From Grimontia hollisae CIP 101886 (GTDB taxonomy: Bacteria > Pseudomonadota > Gammaproteobacteria > Enterobacterales > Vibrionaceae): DNA of 64,000 nucleotides. The first letter of the stretch is position 1; every line of letters begins with the position of its first letter. Below, piece by piece: positions 57,506-64,000 of the stretch. The position numbers and the translations under genes are program-made. The DNA is taken from positions 558,001 to 622,000 of the forward strand of contig NZ_ADAQ01000011.1 of the NCBI RefSeq assembly GCF_000176515.1, given 5' to 3'. Under the pieces are notes generated by a model. That model was given only the letters and a program-made list of their open reading frames with translations, ran no database searches and was not told the origin of the DNA.

Positions 57506-58486
57506 TTACTTCGGAAGGCTTAAACGTGCTACCCGCCCTGATGGGTAGCCACTCAGATCAACTTGCTCGCCATTGTAGACAAGATTTACTGCCGTCGGTG
57601 CACCCAGCACCAACGAAAACGGCGCATCACCGGACAGTTCAACAGTTTCGCCACTGGATTTTATCCCTGTCAACAAACGTTTGCCACTGGCATCGCGGAT
57701 ATCCACCCAACAATCACCACTGAATGACAACGTCATGTTGGATGAGGCGGTAACAGGTGTAACAGCAACATCCTCAACTACCGCAGCCTCCGGCTGCGGA
57801 GGCTCAATCACATCAACCTGTTCTGCCGCTACCGGCTCTGCATCTGTCACATCAGGGGCCGTGTTTTCAACAAGCGTGTCAGTAGGTTCGCGGGTCATCA
57901 CATCAGGGGCAGACGCTGGCGCATCAGTACTTTTTGCTACCGATGCAGACTGACGCGTGTCGTCATCGGTCTTCGCGACCGCAGGGGCGGCTTCAGTAGC
58001 AGGGGCGGCTTCAGTAGTAGAAGACATCGACAGGCCGCTGCTTTCCGGCAGAGAGAGTAAAAGATCATTTTGTTGGTTCTGCCACCACCAGAAGGCCGTC
58101 AACCCTATCACAATAGCCAGGATCACCCAGGTCAGCCCCATTACCCGGCTGTCATGCTGGTCACGACGGGTTTTGCGCGAAAAGCTTTGCATTTTCTGCG
58201 TACTGTCTTCCACATCGGTGACGGGATTAAACGTGCTCAGCAATTCATCGGCATTAAGACCGACAAGTTTGGAATAAGATCGGATGTACCCACGTGTGAA
58301 CGTTGTGACCTTCTCGTCATCACAGCAATTTTCTTCCAGATCTTGAATAACGGAAACACGAAGTCTCAAGCGATCTGCAACATCCTGATCAGACAGCCCA
58401 ATCGCTTCACGGGCTTCTCTTAAGGCCATACCTGGGTGCGTGGATTCTACGTTTATCGGTTGTTCTTCGTTGTATTCATTATTCAT
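57506..58486 (-). CDS. rodZ: Cytoskeletal protein RodZ
   Basis: Inner-membrane protein that links MreB to the rod complex with RodA and PBP2. Order: cytoplasmic helix-turn-helix domain (about 15-85, MALREAREAIGLSDQDVADRL), basic stretch, one helix (about 117-134, LTWVILAIVIGLTAFWWW), an Ala/Pro/Thr/Glu-rich periplasmic linker, and a C-terminal beta domain (SFSGDCWVDIRDASGKRLLTG). 326 residues. Two exact 18-bp repeats lie in the linker. Overlaps pilF by 8 bp. Confidence 0.94.
   Translation of the reverse strand: MNNEYNEEQPINVESTHPGMALREAREAIGLSDQDVADRLRLRVSVIQDLEENCCDDEKVTTFTRGYIRSYSKLVGLNADELLSTFNPVTDVEDSTQKMQSFSRKTRRDQHDSRVMGLTWVILAIVIGLTAFWWWQNQQNDLLLSLPESSGLSMSSTTEAAPATEAAPAVAKTDDDTRQSASVAKSTDAPASAPDVMTREPTDTLVENTAPDVTDAEPVAAEQVDVIEPPQPEAAVVEDVAVTPVTASSNMTLSFSGDCWVDIRDASGKRLLTGIKSSGETVELSGDAPFSLVLGAPTAVNLVYNGEQVDLSGYPSGRVARLSLPK
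57981..58016. repeat. Tandem 18-bp repeat in rodZ linker
   Basis: Two exact units of 18 bp (GCAGGGGCGGCTTCAGTA) in frame, coding the repeated A-T-E-A-A-P part of the periplasmic linker. Such repeats can change in number by slippage. Confidence 0.85.
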
Positions 58487-59234
58487 TCGTTAGGTACTGT
58501 CTATATTCTCTTGATTCGGGAAACGTGTTGGCCAACAGGTTTGCGTAACGCTCTGCCTGGCTTGGCCGTCCTGCTTTATTTTCCAATTCAGTCAGTATTA
58601 ACAGCGTCGCTGGCTTATAGCCGTAGCGTTTATGGAAATGGAATAAACGAATTCTAGCTTCGTTGAGCTGATTATCTTCCACTTCCATTTGGGCGAGTTT
58701 TACAGAAGACAAAGGCCTGTTTGGCTCATGATCAATGGCTTTGGCAAACCACACTTTAGCGCTATCGCGATCCCCCTCTTTCAACGCACAAAGGGCGGCA
58801 TTTTCATAACTGCCGGATAACTTGTAATAGTATGGCTGCTCAATAGCCTTGGCAAACGCCCGTTGCGCTTCGTCATAACGTTCCTGACGACACAAGAATA
58901 CGCCGTAATTATTCCGAACGTCACCATTTTGTGGTGAATGCCGCAACGCTGTTTTGTATTGTTCTTCCGCTTGGTCGTATTCGCCGACCTCCTGAAGATA
59001 GTAGGCAAAACTGATACGGGAGCGATAGTATTTAGGGGCAAACTGTACGGCTGTTTCAAGATTTTGCCTTGCCCGCTCCCATTGACCGGCTTTCAAATAG
59101 GCCAACCCAAGCGTAATTCTGGATTCTGCTGCATCAATGCTATCAAACTTCGTGTTGTTTTGCTTCTCCGTTACTGTGACACAACCAGATAATAATCCTA
59201 TCAATAACAGAGCGCTAAGCGTCCTTGCCATCAT
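58479..59234 (-). CDS. pilF: Type IV pilus biogenesis/stability lipoprotein PilF (PilW)
   Basis: TPR pilotin lipoprotein that helps the PilQ secretin reach and assemble in the outer membrane. Lipobox LSGC (Cys 18). About six TPR helical repeats follow (ITLGLAYLKAGQWERARQNLE, AEEQYKTALRHSPQNGDVRNNYGVFL, AQRAFAKAIEQ). 251 residues. Its place between rlmN and rodZ is usual for gamma-proteobacteria with type IV pili; E. coli lacks it here. Confidence 0.92.
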   Translation of the reverse strand: MMARTLSALLLIGLLSGCVTVTEKQNNTKFDSIDAAESRITLGLAYLKAGQWERARQNLETAVQFAPKYYRSRISFAYYLQEVGEYDQAEEQYKTALRHSPQNGDVRNNYGVFLCRQERYDEAQRAFAKAIEQPYYYKLSGSYENAALCALKEGDRDSAKVWFAKAIDHEPNRPLSSVKLAQMEVEDNQLNEARIRLFHFHKRYGYKPATLLILTELENKAGRPSQAERYANLLANTFPESREYRQYLTNE

Positions 59235-59256
59235 TCCATCCTGTCAATCTGTGCAA

Positions 59257-60378
59257 TCAGACTGATTTGACAGGAATTTGCTCCTCAATATTCAGTCTGT
59301 TTTGCGTGCGTTTAGTTCGGTCAATCACATCGCCGACAAGCTGGCCGCATGCCGCGTCGATGTCGTCGCCACGGGTCTTACGAACGATGACCGTGTAATC
59401 GTATTGCATCAGCGTTTTCTGGAAACGGTCAATGCGGGAATTACTCGGTTTCTTATATGGTGACCCAGGATAAGGGTTAAAAGGAATCAGGTTTATCTTC
59501 GCTGGCGTATCTTTTAACAGCTCTGCGAGTTGACGCGCATGCTCCATATCATCGTTCACGTGATCCAATAAGATATACTCAACTGTCACGCGGCCACGGT
59601 TGGCATTTGATGATGCAATATAGCGGCGAACCGACGCCAAAAACGTTTCAATATCATAGCGATCGTTGATAGGCATGATTTGACTGCGCAGTTCGTCATT
59701 CGGCGCATGCAGCGAAATCGCCAGTGCAACGTCAATCTTGCCAATCATCTGCTCCAATCCTGACACCACACCGGAGGTTGATACGGTTACACGGCGTTTG
59801 GACAGGCCATAACCTAGGTCATCAAGCATCAGGTTCAATGCTGGGATCAGGTTTTTCATGTTCAGCAGCGGCTCACCCATCCCCATCATCACAACGTTAG
59901 TAATAGGACGACGGCCGGTCTCTTTTTCCACGCCAATTTCTTTTGCCGCACGCCAAACCTGTCCGATGATTTCAGACACCTTCAGGTTGCGGTTAAAACC
60001 CTGTTGTGCGGTTGAACAGAATTTACAGTCCAGCGCACAGCCTACCTGAGAAGACACGCACAAGGTGGCGCGGTCATCTTCCGGGATGTACACCGTTTCA
60101 ACATCCTGGTTGCCGACACGCATCGCCCATTTGATGGTGCCATCAGCAGAATACTGGGCGGCACTGACTTCCGGCGCACGGATTTCACAACGCGCTTTGA
60201 GTTTTTCACGAAGCACTTTATTGATATTGCTCATCTGGTCGAAATCATCAACACCAAAATGGTACATCCACTTCATGATCTGATCGGCACGGAACGCCTT
60301 TTCGCCTAACTCTTCGGCGAAAAACGCACGCAGCGCCTGTCGATCGAAATCCAGCAGATTGATTTTTTCTGTTGTCAT
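59257..60378 (-). CDS. rlmN: Dual-specificity RNA methyltransferase RlmN
   Basis: Radical SAM enzyme that makes 2-methyladenosine at A2503 of 23S rRNA and A37 of some tRNAs. Cluster motif [14 protein letters not shown] (about 126), the methyl-carrying cysteine in DIDAACGQL near the C-terminus, and [12 protein letters not shown]. 373 residues (E. coli 384). GAGG lies 7 nt before the ATG. Confidence 0.96.
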   Translation of the reverse strand: MTTEKINLLDFDRQALRAFFAEELGEKAFRADQIMKWMYHFGVDDFDQMSNINKVLREKLKARCEIRAPEVSAAQYSADGTIKWAMRVGNQDVETVYIPEDDRATLCVSSQVGCALDCKFCSTAQQGFNRNLKVSEIIGQVWRAAKEIGVEKETGRRPITNVVMMGMGEPLLNMKNLIPALNLMLDDLGYGLSKRRVTVSTSGVVSGLEQMIGKIDVALAISLHAPNDELRSQIMPINDRYDIETFLASVRRYIASSNANRGRVTVEYILLDHVNDDMEHARQLAELLKDTPAKINLIPFNPYPGSPYKKPSNSRIDRFQKTLMQYDYTVIVRKTRGDDIDAACGQLVGDVIDRTKRTQNRLNIEEQIPVKSV

Positions 60379-60546
60379 CAGATTGCCTCGTGAACAGTAA
60401 ATCAGGAATCACACCAGCCTCTCACTTTATTTGACTGGTCAATGGCGATTCGCCTCAAATCAAGGCGCGAAATTGTACAGCCTTTGTGATCTGGATTCCA
60501 CCTGTTACCGACAGGGTTTTGTTGTCGTTATCAGTACCAGATACGC

Positions 60547-60572
60547 AAAAGGAGAGCCAACGCTCTCCTTTT
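60547..60572. terminator. Terminator after ndk
   Basis: AAAAGGAGAGC / GCTCTCCTTTT, 11-bp stem with a 4-nt loop; 18 bp past the ndk stop on the - strand. Confidence 0.88.
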
Positions 60573-60590
60573 ATCATGTTTGTGAGATGA

Positions 60591-61022
60591 TTACGCTGTA
60601 CGTGGGCAAATCTCATCAGCGGAAAAAAAGTAGGCAATTTCACGTTCTGCCGATGCTGGGCTGTCTGAACCATGTACCGAGTTAAAACTCATGCTTTCAG
60701 CAAAATCCGCACGCAGGGTACCGCATGCGGCTTCATCCGGATTGGTTTTCCCCATCAGTTCACGGTAGCGGATAATGGCATCTCTCCCTTCCAGCACCTG
60801 TACCATCACTGGGCCCGAGGTCATAAACGCCACTAACCCCTCATAGAAAGGTTTACCTTCATGCTCGGCATAAAAACCTTGCGCTTGTTCCTTGGTCAGA
60901 TGAAGCATTTTCGCAGCGACAATTTGCAGTCCCGCAGTTTCTATGCGCTGATAGATCGCGCCTATCAGATTGCGTTTCACGGCATCAGGCTTAACGATCG
61001 AAAAAGTGCGCTCAACAGTCAT
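60591..61022 (-). CDS. ndk: Nucleoside diphosphate kinase
   Basis: Transfers gamma-phosphates among nucleoside di- and triphosphates through a phospho-histidine. The catalytic histidine is in NSVHGSDSP (about residue 117). 143 residues, exactly the usual size. AAGAGAG is just before the ATG. Between pepB and rlmN as in E. coli, without pbpC. Confidence 0.97.
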   Translation of the reverse strand: MTVERTFSIVKPDAVKRNLIGAIYQRIETAGLQIVAAKMLHLTKEQAQGFYAEHEGKPFYEGLVAFMTSGPVMVQVLEGRDAIIRYRELMGKTNPDEAACGTLRADFAESMSFNSVHGSDSPASAEREIAYFFSADEICPRTA

Positions 61023-61176
61023 TCTCTCTTCCTTTTATATTTTTCAGATAATAGGTATTAGGGTCTGTTATCTGTTTGTATTCACAAAGGTAGCCTATCA
61101 GAGCGCAATGCCAGCCCCCACACTGACATTGCGGAACCGTTAACTGTGTTGATAAAACACTTGGTTTTTGTTGCGA

Positions 61177-62478
61177 TTAATCGCTTGATTCATCGATCAG
61201 GATACGGGCAAGGGTCTTCACCCCCATGCCTGTCGCGCCCACCGCCCATTTGTCGCTTGCTGTTTTACGGTACGTGCCGGAGCAATCAAGGTGAACCCAG
61301 CCTTTATGATAATCCTCAACAAAATATGACAGGAATGCCGCCGCCGTGCTGGCACCTGGTGAATATTGTCCCGCACTGACATTCGCCAGATCGGCAAAGC
61401 TTGATGGCAACATCTGGCGGTGGAATTCCGCCAGTGGCAGTTGCCACATGCCTTCATTTTCCGCCTCTGCCGCCTTCAGACAACGCTGTGCCAGTGCCTG
61501 GTCAAAACTGAACAGGGCATGGTAATCGTTACCCAATGCCATTTTCGCGGCACCGGTCAGTGTCGCACAATCAATGGTCAACGCCGGTTTGAACTCGTTC
61601 GCGTACAGCAGACCATCGGCCATCACCAGTCGACCTTCTGCGTCTGAGTTAAGCACTTCTACGGTTACCCCGTTTTTGTAAGTAATAATATCGCCCAACT
61701 TGTAGGCATTACTGGAGATCATGTTTTCTGCGCAACAAAGGATCAGTTTCACGCGTTTATTCAGACCCTGCGCCACGGCCAGCCCCAGACCGCCAGTTGC
61801 CATAGCCGCCCCGCCCATGTCTGCTTTCATCGCATCCATAAAGCTGGATTGCTTGATACTGTAACCGCCAGAGTCAAAGGTGATGCCCTTACCAATGATA
61901 CAGGCAAACACTTCCGCGTTTTCATCACCGGTTGGGTTATAATCAAGCTGCAACATTGCCGGCTTACGTGCCGAGCCACGGCCAACCGTGTGAGTGCCCA
62001 CCCAGCCTTGCTCCAGCAGATCAGCACCGGACACAATTTTATAGGTGACATGATCAGGATTGGGCGCCAGCGACTTGATAAACTCACCGGCACGGACCGC
62101 GAGTTGTTGCGGCCCGACGTCCTCTGCGGGTTCATTGATGATTTTGCGGACCCAATCAGTGGCCGTCATGCGGTCGTTCAGTATTTTCTGCGCCGCATCA
62201 TCCAAACCTGGAGCCGCAAACTCAAAACCGGGCTTTGGTCCGCGCAATCCCTGATAAAATGCCCAGGCAGTTTCCAGATCCCAGTTGTCCCCCTCAAGAG
62301 TCACGTTGCGAATGCCCTGTGAATCCAGCTTACGTGCCGCTTGCTGTACCAACGTCAGCCTGTCATCCCCCGTGGCATGAACCACGGCACCGTGCTGATC
62401 AAATGAAACCACCGCATTCGTCCCCCAGACATCACCAGCTGGTTCGTGGGATAACATCACATGCATTTTGTCAGTCAT
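61177..62478 (-). CDS. pepB: Peptidase B (M17 leucyl aminopeptidase family)
   Basis: Two-metal aminopeptidase of the leucyl aminopeptidase clan. Catalytic residues are in [14 protein letters not shown] and [12 protein letters not shown]. The [18 protein letters not shown] tail and the [15 protein letters not shown] segment place it with PepB rather than PepA. 433 residues (E. coli 427). AAGGAG before the ATG. Follows the isc operon end, as in E. coli. Confidence 0.94.
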   Translation of the reverse strand: MTDKMHVMLSHEPAGDVWGTNAVVSFDQHGAVVHATGDDRLTLVQQAARKLDSQGIRNVTLEGDNWDLETAWAFYQGLRGPKPGFEFAAPGLDDAAQKILNDRMTATDWVRKIINEPAEDVGPQQLAVRAGEFIKSLAPNPDHVTYKIVSGADLLEQGWVGTHTVGRGSARKPAMLQLDYNPTGDENAEVFACIIGKGITFDSGGYSIKQSSFMDAMKADMGGAAMATGGLGLAVAQGLNKRVKLILCCAENMISSNAYKLGDIITYKNGVTVEVLNSDAEGRLVMADGLLYANEFKPALTIDCATLTGAAKMALGNDYHALFSFDQALAQRCLKAAEAENEGMWQLPLAEFHRQMLPSSFADLANVSAGQYSPGASTAAAFLSYFVEDYHKGWVHLDCSGTYRKTASDKWAVGATGMGVKTLARILIDESSD

Positions 62479-62630
62479 GCTGAACTCCTTTTTCCTGTCA
62501 CCCCGGCTTCGTTGCGAGGCATATAATTTAGGCTGATATTTTCTTTTAGACTACGCCATCGTTATGACGTTTTATCAGAAAGGTTCCATCACCTTGTCAT
62601 AGGGACAACAGTGACATGAGCCATAAAGCA

Positions 62631-62651
62631 AAGCGGGCATAACGCCCGCTT
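62631..62651 (-). terminator. Hairpin after iscX
   Basis: AAGCGGGC / GCCCGCTT with a 5-nt loop, 44 bp past the iscX stop; followed by TTGCTTTATG on the - strand. Probable end of the isc operon. Confidence 0.7.
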
Positions 62652-62695
62652 GGATAACTGCAATTTGCCTGTATTAACGCCCTAAGACAAGCGCT

Positions 62696-62896
62696 TTAAT
62701 CCATTTCTTCCATCCAGCACAGGATGATTGCCTCCAGAATTTTCTCGTTGGAGCGATTTGGGTCGTCCGAGAAATCCTCAAGCTCTGTCACCCAACGGTG
62801 AAGGTCAGTGAAACGCACGGTTTTTGGGTCGGTATCCGGGAATTTCTCTACCAGCTCAATCGCAATATCACGCGAATCAGTCCATGTCAGGCTCAT
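62696..62896 (-). CDS. iscX: Fe-S cluster assembly protein IscX
   Basis: Small acidic protein that binds IscS and iron and tunes cluster assembly, competing with CyaY. 66 residues, the same as E. coli. [29 protein letters not shown] is the family core. Last gene of the isc operon, 22 bp after fdx. Confidence 0.96.
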   Translation of the reverse strand: MSLTWTDSRDIAIELVEKFPDTDPKTVRFTDLHRWVTELEDFSDDPNRSNEKILEAIILCWMEEMD

Positions 62897-62918
62897 CGTG
62901 TTTACTCCGTTTTCGTGC

Positions 62919-63257
62919 TTAATGGTTTTCAGCAGCGTGGTTCAGCGTGTAGCGCGGGATCTCAACAACCAGATCTTCATCTGCCACCTTCGCTTGACAG
63001 CCAAGACGGGATTCAGGCTCCAGTCCCCAGGCTTTATCCAGCATGTCGTCTTCCAGCTCATCACTCTCATCCAGTGAATCAAATCCTTCACGGATAACCA
63101 CATGGCACGTTGTGCAAGCGCACGATTTCTCACACGCATGCTCGATCGCAATACCGTTGCGCAGCGCCACATCCAGCACGGTTTCGCCCGTCTTTGCCTC
63201 CAGCACTGCACCTTCCGGACAGAGATCCTGATGTGGCAGAACAACAATCTTTGGCAT
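62919..63257 (-). CDS. fdx: ISC-type 2Fe-2S ferredoxin
   Basis: Electron carrier for iron-sulfur cluster assembly. Cluster cysteines are in [16 protein letters not shown], with the last in [12 protein letters not shown]. 112 residues (E. coli 111). 2 bp after hscA, so co-translated. Confidence 0.96.
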   Translation of the reverse strand: MPKIVVLPHQDLCPEGAVLEAKTGETVLDVALRNGIAIEHACEKSCACTTCHVVIREGFDSLDESDELEDDMLDKAWGLEPESRLGCQAKVADEDLVVEIPRYTLNHAAENH

Positions 63258-63259
63258 GT

Positions 63260-64000
63260 TTACACCTCGTCAATCGAATGGCCAGCCAGCGCTTCACGGA
63301 TGGATTTGTCCATACGGCGTGAGGCAAATTCCTGACTCGCTTTATCTGTATCTTTAATGCCTTGCTCAATGGCAGCAGCATCATCACCGTTACGCAGGGC
63401 AATCAGCGCTTCAATCGCTTTCACCAACTCCTGCTGTTCCTGTTCAGACAGCAGCGCTTCAGCGTCAGCCTGCATGGCGACCAGCAAACCTTCTATCACG
63501 CGGTCAGCTTCAACACGTTGCTCCGCCAGATAACGGGCATCTTTGTCTTCCTTGGCATGGGTAAAGGAAGATTTGATCATGTCAGCGATTTCTGTGTCAC
63601 TCAGGCCGTAAGACGGTTTCACCTGAATCGATGCCTGCACCTGGGTGCTTTTTTCCATCGCGGTGACAGACAGCAGACCGTCTGCGTCAACCTGATAGGT
63701 CACGCGGATATGTGCCGCGCCTGCCGCCATTGGCGGAATGCCTTTCAGGGTGAAATTCGCCAGTGAACGGCAGTCATCCACCATTTCACGCTCACCCTGA
63801 ACCACGTGCACTTTCATGCCAGTCTGGCCATCTTTGAAGGTGGTGAACTCCTGTGCGCGAGCCACAGGAATGGTGGTGTTACGTGGAATGATTTTTTCCA
63901 CCAGACCGCCCATGGTTTCAATGCCGAGGGACAGCGGGATCACATCCAGCAGCAACATTTCGCCATCTGGCTTGTTACCCACCAGAATATCCGCCTGCGT
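63260..64000 (-). CDS. hscA: Fe-S chaperone HscA, 3' part
   Basis: C-terminal 246 residues of the Hsp70 chaperone that helps release clusters from IscU. The frame is open to the window edge, so the ATPase domain and start lie beyond 64000. The substrate-binding beta domain ([40 protein letters not shown]) and the helical lid are present, ending GHSIDEV as in E. coli. It reads toward lower coordinates, ahead of fdx and iscX. Confidence 0.95.
   Translation of the reverse strand, partial: TQADILVGNKPDGEMLLLDVIPLSLGIETMGGLVEKIIPRNTTIPVARAQEFTTFKDGQTGMKVHVVQGEREMVDDCRSLANFTLKGIPPMAAGAAHIRVTYQVDADGLLSVTAMEKSTQVQASIQVKPSYGLSDTEIADMIKSSFTHAKEDKDARYLAEQRVEADRVIEGLLVAMQADAEALLSEQEQQELVKAIEALIALRNGDDAAAIEQGIKDTDKASQEFASRRMDKSIREALAGHSIDEV

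Noticed and set aside
61058-61090. TTAGGGTCTGTTATC resembles the MITE end CTAGGGTCTGTTGACC
   Set aside because: Only the first 11 or so bases after the flank agree, and no partner repeat was found nearby. It may be a remnant or chance.
1-64000. CRISPR arrays, tRNA or rRNA genes, prophage, toxin-antitoxin or restriction systems
   Set aside because: Looked for by eye on both strands; none recognised. A tRNAscan, Rfam and CRISPR search would be needed to exclude small RNAs fully.

Overview
The window is a stretch of the main chromosome of a member of the Vibrionaceae. The evidence is the combination of a complete Na+-NQR operon with its maturation genes, the PomA/PomB sodium flagellar stator, an OmpK/Tsx-type outer-membrane channel, Crl, and protein sequences that read as close relatives of Vibrio/Photobacterium/Grimontia proteins. 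The genus cannot be fixed from the sequence alone; the balanced base composition would suit Grimontia, Enterovibrio or Salinivibrio better than the AT-richer Vibrio species (weak inference). Almost every gene belongs to a known housekeeping family, and gene order is very like that of Escherichia coli.

Layout. 1-9000 (+): end of holA, then rsfS-rlmH-mrdA-rodA-rlpA-dacA-ybeD-lipB-lipA, a ribosome, cell-elongation and lipoate cluster that lacks nadD between holA and rsfS. 9070-15446 (-): proA, proB, crl, frsA, gpt and a purine permease with a double PurR operator. 15447-16444: a 1-kb gap holding what looks like an unlisted short transcription unit for a 31-residue, very basic, aromatic-rich peptide. 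16445-19000: pepD (+), convergent with dinB (-), which has a near-consensus LexA operator. 19133-26377 (-): nqrABCDEF, apbE, nqrM. 26868-34191: bolA (-), then rlmG-yajG-ppiA-(unknown)-ampG, ompK, panE-yajL (+). 34332-37622 (-): thiI and pomA-pomB. 38015-41042 (+): xseB-ispA-dxs. 41076-42671: an IS1182-type insertion sequence sitting in the hairpin between dxs and pgpA. 42681-48713 (-): nrdR-ribD-ribE-ribBA-ribH-nusB-thiL-pgpA. 48833-50083 (-): glyA, whose leader contains a 262-bp MITE. 50844-51449 (+): a YitT-family membrane protein. 51670-64000 (-): the end of hscA, fdx, iscX, pepB, ndk, rlmN, pilF, rodZ, ispG, hisS, yfgM, bamB and der.

How the genes work together. Cell-wall functions recur: PBP2, RodA, RlpA and PBP5 near the left end, AmpG in the middle, RodZ at the right. 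Sodium energetics link Na+-NQR (pump) with PomAB (motor). Isoprenoid synthesis (IspA, Dxs, IspG), flavin synthesis (RibD, RibE, RibBA, RibH) and flavin transfer (ApbE) feed the respiratory flavoproteins. Two purine-linked loci, the permease and glyA, carry PurR-type operators.

The observations most worth checking are the MITE inside the glyA leader between a PurR operator and the gene, the insertion sequence that duplicated a whole hairpin so that both convergent neighbours kept a copy, the candidate microprotein unit at 15828-16145, the absence of nadD at its usual place, an unrecognised gene in the ppiA-ampG cluster, and the degenerate second domain of RibBA. No CRISPR array, prophage, defence island, rRNA or tRNA gene was recognised. 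No clear multi-gene system of unknown type was found.
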